Below, piece after piece: positions 8,731-18,210 of a DNA stretch of 64,000 bases. Made by a program: the position numbers and the translations under genes. Source of the DNA: Bin5 sp965116395. GTDB taxonomy: Bacteria > Chloroflexota > Anaerolineae > Caldilineales > Caldilineaceae. The notes under the pieces were generated by a model. The model was not told the DNA's origin. It searched no databases and worked only from the letters and a program-made list of their open reading frames with translations. Every line of letters starts with the position of its first letter. The stretch's first letter is position 1. The DNA lies in the NCBI GenBank assembly GCA_965116395.1, contig OZ220684.1, forward strand, positions 2,108,001 through 2,172,000, given 5' to 3'.

Positions 8731-9514
8731 ATGACAAACGACACCCAACCCTCACCAGTTGCGGCCTTTCGCGCCAAGATGGCGGCGGGCGATATCTGTA
8801 TCGGCGCATCGATCACGCTGACCGACCCGCACGCGACCGATGCGCTCGGCGATTCGGTCGATTTTTTCTGGATCGATATGGAGCATGATGAGCGCGGAGG
8901 CGCTGGGCGGGCATCTGCTGGCGGCGAAGGCGCGCAGCAAGCCGGCGCTGGTACGCGTTCCTGGCAGCGGCACACCCTTCATCAAGCCGGTGCTGGACGC
9001 GGGCGCGGATGGGATTATCGTGCCGCAGGTGCGCTCGGCCGCCGAAGTGCAGGATGTTGTAAACAGCTGCCGCTATCCGCCCCTGGGGGAGCGCGGCTAT
9101 GGACCGCGCGTGCCTGCCAACTATGGGCGCGACGGCGGCAACGCCTACACCGAGCGGGCCAACCGGGAAATTTTCGTTGCCGTCCAGATTGAAAACGCAG
9201 AGGGGTTCGCAGCACTGGACGATATCCTGGCCATCGCCGGGCTGGATTCGATCGCGCTGGGACCTTGGGATCTCTCGGCGTCACTGGGGTTACTGGGCGA
9301 TGTGGAGCATCCGACCGTGATCGAGGCTGTGGACAGCATCATCGCCCGCACGCGCGCGGCCGGTCTGTTCGTTGGGGCCGGCATGGCGCCCGACGCGCGC
9401 TTTGCGCTCGGTATGGCGAAACGCGGTGTGCAGTGGTTACAGGTGGGCGACGACTGCGGCTACATGATCCTGGCGATGGACCAGATCACGGCGGAGATGC
9501 GGAGTCAGCTGTAG
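8731..9514 (+). pseudogene. HpcH/HpaI aldolase, frameshifted
   Basis: A class II pyruvate aldolase of the HpcH/HpaI family (2-keto-3-deoxy sugar-acid or 4-hydroxy-2-oxoacid aldolase), split by a frameshift near 8887. The first frame ends its match at FFWIDMEH; the second resumes at MSAEALGGHLLAAKAR and carries VRVPG, VQIENAEG and GPWDLSASLG (metal and catalytic residues). The family normally has two more residues between the halves, so a 5-nt deletion explains the break. The ATG at 8731 follows GCAGG. If functional it would cleave the product of a sugar-acid dehydratase, matching the enolase-superfamily gene at 5799. Assembly error is possible. Confidence 0.85.
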
Positions 9515-9545
9515 CGAGTTCCCTGCCGGAGATCGATCCAGATAC

Positions 9546-10622
9546 TTAACTCTCCCAATCCGGAATCTCCACCATCTGCCCGCCTTTCAGCGCGCTCTCG
9601 TGCGCGCACATGCCGGGCAGCGCCATTCTGAGCGCGGCGTAGATGTCGAGAGGGGGCGGGGTGTCGTCGCGAATGCAGGCGACGAAGTCCTGGACCATCA
9701 TGTACTCAGCGGTACCGTGTCCGCCCTGGGTCGCCTCGGGCGGCGCGTCGGTCACGTTCTCGGTGACCGGCATCTCGATCATGTTGTTCAGGTGCGGCAC
9801 CGAATCCAGCCATACGTTGGTCTGCAGCGGGCTGGTCGGCGGGCGCGAGGTCTCGAGGACGCCGTCGGTGCCGTAGATCGAGTAGTAGTGGAACATCGGC
9901 TCGCGGGTGATGCCGAATGCGACCAGGATCTTGATCACGCCGCCGCTGGCCGTCTGCAGAATGGCCACTTCGGTGCCGGATTTAACGCGGACGGGCAGGT
10001 CCCCGGTTCCGCTGGTGACGCTCATGCCGCTGGCGGCGACGCAGCGCTCGCCGGTCACTTTGAGCAGCGGGCCGAGGCTGTGGGTGCAGTAGTGAATGGG
10101 CGCCATGGAGGCGCGCCAGGTGGGTGAGCCGTCCGCCTGGCGCAGCAGGTGGCGCGTATCGTGGATGTACTCGGCTTCGGCGTACATGAAGTCGCCCAAC
10201 AGGCCCTGGCCCCACATCTCCTGCCAGCTCAGGATATGCGCCCAGTAACAGCAGTTCTCGGCCAGCATGAACTTCTGGCGCGGGTGGGTCTGCACTGCCG
10301 CGAGGATCTGGCGGCATTCGTCCATGTTGGTGGCCAGCGTGACCTCCTGCAGGACATGGCAGCCGGCCTCGAGCGCGGCCACGGTATGCTGGCAGTGCAG
10401 AGGGACCGGGGAGGCGACGAAGACGATGTCGAGCCCTTGCGCCAGCATCTCATCGTATGCGCTGCACAGGTGGGCCTGGGGGAAGAGCGCGCCGAACTGT
10501 TCGAGGGCAGACGCGTCGAGGTCGCAGCCTGCGACCACTTCGCAGTCTGGCATGAGGTCGAAGACGCGCGCCGGGCCAAGGCCGCGGCGCAGCCCGACAA
10601 CGCCTACACGATAGCTACGCAT
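9546..10622 (-). CDS. Gfo/Idh/MocA family oxidoreductase 1
   Basis: A 358-residue NAD(P)-dependent dehydrogenase with an N-terminal Rossmann domain (VGVVGLRRGLG) and a C-terminal alpha/beta domain. The canonical EKP motif carrying the catalytic lysine is replaced by QEVTLA, so the lysine is missing at that site; activity may be altered. APIHYCTHS matches the usual C-terminal catalytic histidine region. Substrates in this family are cyclitols, sugars and sugar derivatives. It is the last gene of a minus-strand series of three related enzymes. Confidence 0.88.
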   Translation of the reverse strand: MRSYRVGVVGLRRGLGPARVFDLMPDCEVVAGCDLDASALEQFGALFPQAHLCSAYDEMLAQGLDIVFVASPVPLHCQHTVAALEAGCHVLQEVTLATNMDECRQILAAVQTHPRQKFMLAENCCYWAHILSWQEMWGQGLLGDFMYAEAEYIHDTRHLLRQADGSPTWRASMAPIHYCTHSLGPLLKVTGERCVAASGMSVTSGTGDLPVRVKSGTEVAILQTASGGVIKILVAFGITREPMFHYYSIYGTDGVLETSRPPTSPLQTNVWLDSVPHLNNMIEMPVTENVTDAPPEATQGGHGTAEYMMVQDFVACIRDDTPPPLDIYAALRMALPGMCAHESALKGGQMVEIPDWES

Positions 10623-10691
10623 GGCGAAATTCCCTTCAAAGGAGAGGAGAGAGTGAAGAGTAGTGAGGCGTGAGAAATTCTTGCCCGCGTC

Positions 10692-11792
10692 TCACTTCTC
10701 TCTGCTCGTTTCTTGATTCACGCCGGCGGTGGCCTGACGTAGGCGCGCGGTGCAGTCGATGCGGCGGCCGGTCGCCATGGATTCTTGCGCGGCGAAGGGG
10801 ATGATCATGCCGGTCAGGATGGAGCGCGGGTCGTAGGCGCCGGTTGGGTTGGACTGGAGCCAGGCGACGAAGTCACGATGGATGCGAAAGTCGGCGCCGC
10901 CGTGTCCGCCGACTGCCGGCGGCAGCTCGATCGATTGCGGCTCCTCGCCGTTGCGCCAGAGGGTTACCGAAGCGGGCGGGTGCCCGGGCCGCGCTGTATG
11001 CATCACTACTTCTACCTGCCCTGCCGTGCCGTTGACGATGTATCGCCGCTCGTAATCCGGCCCGGAGGTGGTGAGATGGAAGGTGTAGAGGACGCCGTTG
11101 GCGAGCAGGCCGGAGATGGAGCAGGAGTCGCCGGCGGTCATGGGCCTATCGTCGCCTTCGGTCCAGATGTTGCGCGTGATGGTGGCTGTGCAGTCGACGA
11201 CCTCTGCGCCCAGGCAGTGCTGGATGGTGTCGGTGTCGTGGGTGAGCTTGCCTTCAACCACAGGCGACGAGGGCGGCGTTCTGAAATGCTCCCACACGCC
11301 CTGCGACCAGCGGTTGCCGGTGTTGATGTGCCCCAACACGCTCTGGATGCGGCCCAGGCTGCCCTCGTCAATGACGCGCTTCATAGCCAGCGTAGCGGGA
11401 AAGCGGCGCAGGTTGAAGCCGACGAAGAGAGGATAACGGTGACGGACCACCTCCTGATACAGCTCCACCGTCTGCTCCCAGGAGAAGGCCACGGCCTTTT
11501 CGAGGAAGACGGGGAACCCCCGCTGCAGCGCGGCCAGCGCATGTTCCACGTGGTCAACGGCATAGCTGGCGACGAGTACGAAGTCAAGATCGGGCGTACT
11601 GGCCAGCATCTGGCGGTAGTCCTGGTAGAAGCAGTTACCAAAACGCTCCGCTTCTTCGGCGGTGGGATCGCGCGGGTCGGCCACGGCGACGCAGCGGACC
11701 GTCGCTTCCTCCATCGCTTCGAGGCTCTCCATGTGGTAGCGCCCGCGCCGGCCGAAGCCGATGACGGCGAAACGGAATGTTGGTGTCGTCAT
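10692..11792 (-). CDS. Gfo/Idh/MocA family oxidoreductase 2
   Basis: A 366-residue member of the same family. The Rossmann fingerprint is GFGRRGRYH. The EKP motif reads EKA, so the catalytic lysine is kept. LTHDTDTIQ replaces the common GG..H..D segment. I chose the ATG at 11792, two codons inside the longest frame, because AGGA lies directly against the first ATG and is well spaced from this one. It sits 46 bp downstream of the third oxidoreductase. A sugar or cyclitol oxidation role is inferred from the family. Confidence 0.88.
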   Translation of the reverse strand: MTTPTFRFAVIGFGRRGRYHMESLEAMEEATVRCVAVADPRDPTAEEAERFGNCFYQDYRQMLASTPDLDFVLVASYAVDHVEHALAALQRGFPVFLEKAVAFSWEQTVELYQEVVRHRYPLFVGFNLRRFPATLAMKRVIDEGSLGRIQSVLGHINTGNRWSQGVWEHFRTPPSSPVVEGKLTHDTDTIQHCLGAEVVDCTATITRNIWTEGDDRPMTAGDSCSISGLLANGVLYTFHLTTSGPDYERRYIVNGTAGQVEVVMHTARPGHPPASVTLWRNGEEPQSIELPPAVGGHGGADFRIHRDFVAWLQSNPTGAYDPRSILTGMIIPFAAQESMATGRRIDCTARLRQATAGVNQETSREK

Positions 11793-11838
11793 AATCATTC
11801 CTAGCCTGTGGTGCGTGGGATGTACGATTGACTGCAGT

Positions 11839-12843
11839 TCAGATTGCGCGCAGGTCGGCCACCACGCCCTGCGCTTCGGCTTCGTAGAGCTTCCAGATCA
11901 CGCGCAGGCTTTGCAGGCTGCGGCGGCCGTCGGTGAGCGGGAGGCGGTCGTGCTCCAGGCAGTCGACGAAGTGGATCAGCTCGTTCTCAAGATGCTTGCC
12001 CACCGGCGCCTCGAACAGCAGTTGCTCGCCGCCTTTCTCCGCTTCAAGCGCGCCCTGATGCAGCAGCAATCTCCCCTGGCTGATCTGTCCTTCCAGCATG
12101 CCCTCGGTGCAGTGAGCATGAAATGCGTATTTGAGCCGCGTGCCCTTGGCGCCCCAAGTGCCGAAGTGGTAGCCGAGCGCGCCGTTGGCGAATTTGAGGG
12201 AGACGTTGGATGTGCCCTCGCCCTCCATCCAGGGCGTGCCGAAGTTGGTGCCGAGATGGGTGCCGGAAACGGGCTGCCCCATCCAGGCGAGCAGGATGTC
12301 GATATAGTGGCAGCCGTGGCTGAAGAGCTGGCCGCCGCCGAGCGTCTCTATACGGTGCATCCAGCTGCCCGGCTCGGCCTGCGTATGCTGCTCGGTCCAG
12401 ATCGATAGCTGGAAGAGGTCGCCGTAGGTTCTGGCTTTGAGCAGGCGCTCCATCTCGACGACGATCGGGTGAAAGCGCATGCAGTAGGCGACCATGAGGG
12501 TGCGGTTGGCGCGCTCGGCCGACTCGATCAGATCCAGACATTCGGCTTCCGAGTTGGCCAGCGGCTTCTCCATCAGCAGATGTTTGCCGCGGCGCAACAG
12601 GTCGATGCCGATGGGATGGTGGAGATGGTGCGGAACGGCGAGGATGGCGGCGTCGATATGGTCGAGGATTTGGCGGTAGTCGGCCGCGACGGTGTTGCAG
12701 CCCATCAGGTCGGCGGTCGCTTGCGCGCGCGGCAGGTCCGGGTCGACCGCGGCGGTGAAGAGGGCGCGGCCCTTCAGCTTCTGGAAGGCGGCGCGATGGG
12801 ACTGGCCCATACCGCCGCAGCCGATCAGTCCGATGCGGATCAT
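11839..12843 (-). CDS. Gfo/Idh/MocA family oxidoreductase 3
   Basis: A 334-residue Gfo/Idh/MocA dehydrogenase with the most canonical motifs of the three: GCGGMGQSH for the dinucleotide, MEKPLANS with the catalytic lysine, and GGGQLFSHGCHYID with the C-terminal histidine. It would oxidise or reduce a sugar or inositol-type substrate with NAD(P). It is the first gene of the three-gene minus-strand run. There is no clear Shine-Dalgarno sequence before the ATG, so it may be leaderless. Confidence 0.9.
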   Translation of the reverse strand: MIRIGLIGCGGMGQSHRAAFQKLKGRALFTAAVDPDLPRAQATADLMGCNTVAADYRQILDHIDAAILAVPHHLHHPIGIDLLRRGKHLLMEKPLANSEAECLDLIESAERANRTLMVAYCMRFHPIVVEMERLLKARTYGDLFQLSIWTEQHTQAEPGSWMHRIETLGGGQLFSHGCHYIDILLAWMGQPVSGTHLGTNFGTPWMEGEGTSNVSLKFANGALGYHFGTWGAKGTRLKYAFHAHCTEGMLEGQISQGRLLLHQGALEAEKGGEQLLFEAPVGKHLENELIHFVDCLEHDRLPLTDGRRSLQSLRVIWKLYEAEAQGVVADLRAI

Positions 12844-13015
12844 AACTGCAGTTTTTCGTGGTTAGTTTTCAGTTTCTAGTTTTTCGGAGCTGCCGTGTGC
12901 GAGCAACGATGCTAGCCTTTCAAGAATCCTTCCAGACCGACCAACTGGCAATCGATCTCTTTGCATTTCTTGGATGGAACAAGGTCTTGAATTTTTCTTA
13001 CACTCTTCAAAAGAA

Positions 13016-14314
13016 TCATTCATCTGAACACTCGAAGGCCCGAAAAATCTCTTGAAAAATAGCCGAAAGACCAGACCAATCTTTGTCTGGCGACGCCTGT
13101 GGATTTGCCTTACAGCGCTTGAGTTTCTTTCTAAACGCGTCGTGTAGCTTCTCCTTTTGCACAACCTCTCCTTGATACTGTCCCAGCGTCGAATTGTATC
13201 CCTTCCACTGAACGGGGGTCAATGTATTTTGTTCCGCGCATAGTACGTCCTCTCCGAGATAAAGCTCTATGCTCGCCGCAAGCCCATTTACGTCCAGAGA
13301 TTCTGAGCCTCCAGGGCCGAGTGTAGGATAGGCTCGGAGCAAATCAAGGTTGGGATAGTGCATAACAGCAATATTCGATGGGAGGACGATCGCGTTCAAT
13401 CCACGCTTGGCTTCGTGAGCGGCAGTATCATTATCTAGCAGCGCAATAACTCGATTTGTGATTCCCGCAGCAGAAAATGCTTTCACGAGCGAAACGAGGT
13501 TTCCTGCCCCACCTGGAGACCGCGAGCCATGGAAATCGAAGAACGAGTAATATGCAGAGAGGTGTGGGTAAAGGAGTGCCAGTGCTTCTTGTAGGAACTC
13601 TGCGTCTGTGGACCCTTCAGTCAGGATGATTATAGGCGCGTTTTCTGGGTACCCCGCAATGAGAGCACTTGTTTCCTTTTCACAAACGGCCTCACTTTCT
13701 TCGTAATACCCAGAATAGACAATATCCGTTATATCTTGAACCACATTGGTGTTCGGTGGAGCCACCTCGCAGGCTAGACGAATGACTAGGCGAACATCCT
13801 TGTCAAACCTAAAAATACCGTATGAAGGGTCGTTAATGCTCCACAAAATATATTCAATTAGCGAATCATTTCCCTCCTCGTTTTGGACATGCCCCAAAAT
13901 TGGATATTGCTGATCAAATGGATTTAGCTGATCGGCGATGATCTTGGCGAATGCTGCGGCATAGGCATCGAACGTAAGATTTTCGAAGAATTCCGAATCA
14001 TGACGGCCCATCTCCTCCAATTCTGTCTGCCGCCCTAATTCGAATTCCTCACGAACCCTCTGCAGCGTGAACCCCATTACATTTAAGCGATCGACAACCT
14101 TGCTGGTTTCACACGCGTACTCAATAGCCGATTCTGTTTCTTCGTCATCGATGCACTCAGGCTCGCCCCACACTAGCGAATTTCGTTCAGCCACTCGACG
14201 AGTGAATACGTGACGATCCGTCTCTCGGAAGATAGTCATTGCTTCTGGAACGACAGTACTCTTGGAATTGATAATTGGATAAGATGCGACGGTGAGATCT
14301 GTGTAAGAACCCAA
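13016..14314 (-). CDS. HEPN/TOPRIM-associated domain protein
   Basis: A 432-residue protein resembling the HEPN/Toprim-associated family. The N-terminus (GSYTDLTVASYPIINSKSTVV) matches that family's opening and supports the TTG start at 14314, which has AGGGA nine bases upstream. A central TOPRIM domain is visible: IILTEGSTDAEFL with E233, then ALLDNDTAA with D294 and D296. TOPRIM nucleases such as OLD proteins cut DNA in phage defence, but no defence function is proven for this family. Base composition and codon use are clearly AT-richer than in the flanking dehydrogenases, suggesting horizontal transfer. No partner gene adjoins it. Confidence 0.72.
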   Translation of the reverse strand: MGSYTDLTVASYPIINSKSTVVPEAMTIFRETDRHVFTRRVAERNSLVWGEPECIDDEETESAIEYACETSKVVDRLNVMGFTLQRVREEFELGRQTELEEMGRHDSEFFENLTFDAYAAAFAKIIADQLNPFDQQYPILGHVQNEEGNDSLIEYILWSINDPSYGIFRFDKDVRLVIRLACEVAPPNTNVVQDITDIVYSGYYEESEAVCEKETSALIAGYPENAPIIILTEGSTDAEFLQEALALLYPHLSAYYSFFDFHGSRSPGGAGNLVSLVKAFSAAGITNRVIALLDNDTAAHEAKRGLNAIVLPSNIAVMHYPNLDLLRAYPTLGPGGSESLDVNGLAASIELYLGEDVLCAEQNTLTPVQWKGYNSTLGQYQGEVVQKEKLHDAFRKKLKRCKANPQASPDKDWSGLSAIFQEIFRAFECSDE

Positions 14315-14621
14315 TGCGAGGTTTCCCTAATGGTGTGGGCGGGGCAGGTTCCTGCCTAGAATATAAAGGGGTAATCGTCAGAGTGACTTTTCACTACCGC
14401 TTCTCCACTTTTCAGCACATGCCTATTCTACCACCATTTTCGATGCAATGGCCCTGCGCGGTCCGGGGGACGCACGCCAGGAACAGTTCTGCGGCCGGAT
14501 TGGGAGAATGATGGGCGCCGATCGGGCCCTGTACGGACACATCTGCCTGCGCTATCATTGAGCCATACATTGGGAGGCAGTCGCCGAGCGGCCCACGTAG
14601 TTTACATTGTGAGGAGAGAGC
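14315..14621. other. Intergenic region, no gene seen
   Basis: 307 bp between the divergent TOPRIM gene and the beta-propeller glycosidase. It holds a small perfect hairpin (GGCAGG TT CCTGCC, 14343-14356), close to the start of the TOPRIM gene, and presumably the promoters for both directions. I see no convincing gene or promoter boxes. Confidence 0.5.
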
Positions 14622-16100
14622 ATGATTTTCAAACCGGAGATCGCGGCGCGGCTTTGGGATACCTGGCTGTACTACCACGATGGCACGCACTATCTCTTTT
14701 ATTTGCACCGCATGCGCGCCGGGGGCGGCTATGACGGCATGAGCGTCGCCACTTCGGATGACGGGGTCCACTTTGCCGACCGGGGGCCGATCATACACAA
14801 GGCGGCAGACGCCAACTGGCTGGGCACCGGCATGGTCTGGCGCGCCGGCGACCAGTTCATGCTCAACTTTTCGGAAGAGCGCAACGGGGTCCAGGAGATC
14901 TTCTTCGCCGAGTCGGACGACCTGTTGCAGTGGCGGCGGCTTCCCGACGAGGCGTATGTCTGCCGGTCGGACCCGCGCTGGTATGCAGAGGACCCGATGT
15001 TCACAAGCCAGCGCTGGGACTGCATCTGGGTGCTGCCGCGGGAGGACGGACCGGGCTATATTGGCTTCCTCACTGCGGTGGCCAAGGATGGTCCGCCGGG
15101 GCTGTGCGGCACGGCCGGCTGCGTTCTGTCCGATGACGGCCGTCACTTTCGGGCTGCGCCGCCGGTGATCGAGACCGGCTTGTGGGGCGAACGGATCGAG
15201 GTCGGCGCGGTGGAGAAGATCGGCGACCGCTACTACATGCTGCTGGGGGTCGGCAAGTCACATGCGCTGGGGTCGCGACATCTGTCGGACCTGCTGGCAG
15301 GCGAGTGCGGGATGTACGTTCTCTCATCCGAGGCGCAGACGGGCCCGTACCGTCTCGACCCCGGCCAGCGGCTGCTGCTGGGCAACAGCCCCAAACGCCT
15401 GAACTACTTTGCCCGCTTCTATCGCTGCGGCAACCAGCTGCTGCTCAATCACCACACTGTGCCGCGCCAGCAGGGCTGCGACTCCTACTTCTCGCCGCTG
15501 AAAACGGTCCATCGTGACGCCGCGGGCATTCTGAGCCTGCGCTGGTGGCCCGGCAATGAAGCGCTGAGGGGGCGTCCGCTGCCGGTTGGGCTGGAGGGGT
15601 GCGAGTTCTACGGCCTGCGGTCTGGTGACTGTTCTGTTGAGGACGGAGGCCTGCAGCTCGCGGCTGCGGCCGGCGGGCTGGCGATCCTTCCAGTGAAGTT
15701 CGACCTGGCGCGGGGGGGCATCCTGGAAGCGGAGTTGACCTTTCAGGAGTTAAGCGGTCCTCTAGGCGGCGTCGGCTTCTTCATCGAAGGCGATCCGAGC
15801 GGCGCGGGCACGCTGTTGGTGGCGCAAAGCGATGATCGACTGACGACAGGCCCTTATACATCACCCACCGGAGACGGCTACGCCTTTCAGCCGGAGGACG
15901 CGAAGCCGCTTTCCTTCACGCCGGGACAGACTCAGCGCTGGCGGCTTCTGTTGCGCAACGAGTTCGCGGAGCTCTACGTCGACGACGAGCTGATTCAGGG
16001 CTATACATTGCCCCACGCCCCGAGCGGCCGGCTGGGCTTAGTCATCGAGGCTGGCACGGCGACCGCGGCGAACGTACGCGGCTGGGAAATGTCCCTCTAG
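14622..16100 (+). CDS. Beta-propeller glycoside hydrolase (GH32/43-like)
   Basis: A 492-residue protein. Residues 1-310 show repeated blades of a five-bladed beta-propeller (WDTWLYYHDGTHYLFYL, GTGMVWRAGDQFML, WYAEDPMFT), as in GH32, GH43 and GH68. Residues 330-492 look like a concanavalin-type beta-sandwich like the GH32 C-terminal domain (LRNEFAELYVDDELIQGYTL). There is no signal peptide, so it is probably cytoplasmic and acts on imported oligosaccharides. GGAGAGAG precedes the ATG. The downstream minus-strand ABC importer is a plausible supplier. The exact GH family is uncertain. Confidence 0.75.
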   Translation: MIFKPEIAARLWDTWLYYHDGTHYLFYLHRMRAGGGYDGMSVATSDDGVHFADRGPIIHKAADANWLGTGMVWRAGDQFMLNFSEERNGVQEIFFAESDDLLQWRRLPDEAYVCRSDPRWYAEDPMFTSQRWDCIWVLPREDGPGYIGFLTAVAKDGPPGLCGTAGCVLSDDGRHFRAAPPVIETGLWGERIEVGAVEKIGDRYYMLLGVGKSHALGSRHLSDLLAGECGMYVLSSEAQTGPYRLDPGQRLLLGNSPKRLNYFARFYRCGNQLLLNHHTVPRQQGCDSYFSPLKTVHRDAAGILSLRWWPGNEALRGRPLPVGLEGCEFYGLRSGDCSVEDGGLQLAAAAGGLAILPVKFDLARGGILEAELTFQELSGPLGGVGFFIEGDPSGAGTLLVAQSDDRLTTGPYTSPTGDGYAFQPEDAKPLSFTPGQTQRWRLLLRNEFAELYVDDELIQGYTLPHAPSGRLGLVIEAGTATAANVRGWEMSL

Positions 16101-16193
16101 AAACACGCCTCCGAAACTGACCAGGAGTCTCTCAACCGCCGGCGCGGCCGGTGCAGCGCGCGCGGAACGTGTATGCGGCTGGTAGAGAGAGCG

Positions 16194-17075
16194 CTAGCCT
16201 TTGATGCCGGTCAGAGAGATGCCGCGTACAAAGTAGCGCTGCAACAAGAGGAAAACCAGGAGCACGGGCAGCGTGACGACGACGGAGCCGGCCATCAGGC
16301 GGGGCCAGCTGGTGTACCACTGCCTCTGTACGAGGGCGACGCCGAGCTGGACGGTAAAGAGATATTTGCGGTCGAGGAAGATGAACGGCCCGAAGAAGTT
16401 GTTCCAGGAGGCCATAAAGGAGAAGACGCCCAGCGTGGCCAGGGCCGGTTTCATAAGCGGCAGGGCGATGCGCCGGTAGATGCCAAAGGAGTTGCAGCCG
16501 TCGATGCGGGCGGCGTCTTCCAGCTCCACCGGCAGCGAAAACATGAACTGGCGCAGCAGGAATGTGCCGTAGGCGGAGCTGAGCATGGCGGGCACGATCA
16601 GGGGCAGATGTGTGTTGACCCAGCCGACGCGGTGCATGACGATGTAGAGCGGGATAACGGTGACGGCATAGGGCACCATCATTGTCGACAGGACGATGAT
16701 GAAGAGGACATTTTTGCCCGGAAAATCGAGGCGGGCGAAGGCAAAGGCGGCGAGCGAGGATGTAATGAGCTGGCCGCCGACGCTCAGAACCGCGATCTTG
16801 ACGCTGTTATAGAGGAATATCCCAAAGGGCTGGTCGAGGAAGAGGTCGCCGTAGGCTTCCAAAGTAGGCTCCAGCGGGAGCCAGGTTGGCGGGATCTGAA
16901 AAGCCTCGAATTCGGTCTTGAACGAGGTTGAGATCATCCACCAGAAGGGAGCCAGCGCGGCCAACCCCAGTACAATCAGCAGAATGTGGGTAACGGTGTT
17001 GGCCAGGAGCTCTTGTTGTTTGAGACTGGCCACACGCTCAACGCGCGCCGCGCGCATGGATGAAACTCTTTGCAC
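16194..17075 (-). CDS. ABC sugar transporter permease (MalG type), second importer
   Basis: A 293-residue CUT1 permease with six membrane segments and the EAA loop ELEDAARIDGCNSFGIYRRI. The C-terminus RYFVRGISLTGIKG is typical of MalG-like permeases. I kept the GTG start at 17075 because AAGGGGA lies five bases upstream. It is the last gene of the second minus-strand importer operon and lies 84 bp after its partner permease. Substrate unknown. Confidence 0.9.
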   Translation of the reverse strand: MQRVSSMRAARVERVASLKQQELLANTVTHILLIVLGLAALAPFWWMISTSFKTEFEAFQIPPTWLPLEPTLEAYGDLFLDQPFGIFLYNSVKIAVLSVGGQLITSSLAAFAFARLDFPGKNVLFIIVLSTMMVPYAVTVIPLYIVMHRVGWVNTHLPLIVPAMLSSAYGTFLLRQFMFSLPVELEDAARIDGCNSFGIYRRIALPLMKPALATLGVFSFMASWNNFFGPFIFLDRKYLFTVQLGVALVQRQWYTSWPRLMAGSVVVTLPVLLVFLLLQRYFVRGISLTGIKG

Positions 17076-17159
17076 GGGTATCCCCTTTTTCGGCGTTCGC
17101 CAACTCCCCTACCGCCGGCTCAGGCCGCAATCAACGCTGGTTTCTCTAACTCTGGTTTC

Positions 17160-18080
17160 TCAATAGTGTACCCACAACTTGGCCAGGCGCACCTGGATCA
17201 TCGTGATTGTAAAGATGACCATGGCCAGGATCCAGGCCATAGCCGAAGCATACCCCATCTTGGAGCTGCCGAAGGCCATCTGCCAGAGGTAATAGATGTA
17301 GACATTGGTCGAATTTATCGGTCCGCCCTGGGTCATAACATAGATGAGGCCAAAAGTCTGGAAGGTGCCGATCACGCTCATGACGAGAATGAAGAACATG
17401 GTGGGCGTGAGCAGCGGGATCGTAATTCTGAAGAAGCGGCTCAATGGCCCTGCGCCGTCGATGGTGGCGGCTTCATACAGGTGATCGGGGATCCCTTGCA
17501 GGCCAGCCAGATAGAGGACCATATTGTAGCCGAGCCCCTGCCAGACGGTGACCATGGCGACGGCGGGCATGGCCCAAAAGACATCGCTGAGCCAGTTGGG
17601 CCCGTCAATACGGACCCAGGAGAGGACATAGTTGATGAGACCGAATTCGCCGTCATACAGCCATCGGAACATGAGGCCGACGGCGACAACCGAAGTGACC
17701 AGCGGCAGGAAGAAGGCAAGCCGGTAGAGGTAGCGCAGCCTGATTGGCCGGTCCAGCAGTGCCGCCAGAATGAGCGGGAAGGTCACGGAGGGCACGATGA
17801 TCCAGCCTGCATATCTGAACGTATTGCCCAAGACCTTCCAGAAGAGACGATCACGGCTTACCAGGCGGGCGTAGTTTTTCAGGCCAACCAGTTCGGGTGG
17901 ACTGACCATATCCCATGTATGGAAGCTCATGTAGAGGGATGCGGCGATCGGGAGGAAGATGAAGGCAACGATGCCGATAATGAGGGGCGCGATAAAGAGG
18001 TAGCCCTCATATCGATGCCAGCGGATATTGCTTTCTTTCGTCTTGGCGACGAGCCGGGTCAATGCCTGTGACTGAGCCAT
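17160..18080 (-). CDS. ABC sugar transporter permease (MalF type), second importer
   Basis: A 306-residue CUT1 permease with an N-terminal cytoplasmic stretch, about six membrane segments and the EAA loop HLYEAATIDGAGPLSRFFRI. It forms the channel together with the downstream MalG-type subunit. AGGACAG lies before the ATG. It is separated from the binding-protein gene by a 130-bp gap carrying a long hairpin. Confidence 0.92.
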   Translation of the reverse strand: MAQSQALTRLVAKTKESNIRWHRYEGYLFIAPLIIGIVAFIFLPIAASLYMSFHTWDMVSPPELVGLKNYARLVSRDRLFWKVLGNTFRYAGWIIVPSVTFPLILAALLDRPIRLRYLYRLAFFLPLVTSVVAVGLMFRWLYDGEFGLINYVLSWVRIDGPNWLSDVFWAMPAVAMVTVWQGLGYNMVLYLAGLQGIPDHLYEAATIDGAGPLSRFFRITIPLLTPTMFFILVMSVIGTFQTFGLIYVMTQGGPINSTNVYIYYLWQMAFGSSKMGYASAMAWILAMVIFTITMIQVRLAKLWVHY

Positions 18081-18090
18081 AATCTGTCCT

Positions 18091-18140
18091 GCGACACACC
18101 TGGAGCCGCACTGTTGCCGGCGGCGATTCCAGGTGTATCG
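18091..18140 (-). terminator. Intercistronic hairpin after second binding-protein gene
   Basis: A compound stem: ACACCTGGA (18096-18104) pairs with TCCAGGTGT (18128-18136), with outer GCGA/TCGC extensions and inner GCCGC/GCGGC pairing. It lies about 70 bp after the binding-protein stop and just before the permease start. It resembles the element at the same place in the other two importers and likely reduces permease expression or stabilises the upstream mRNA. Confidence 0.55.
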
Positions 18141-18210
18141 CAGGCTTGGGAGACTTCCGGATCGGTTTTACCTGTCTGTCCGCGACTGAACCCGAGCGAA
18201 CATCAGACCT

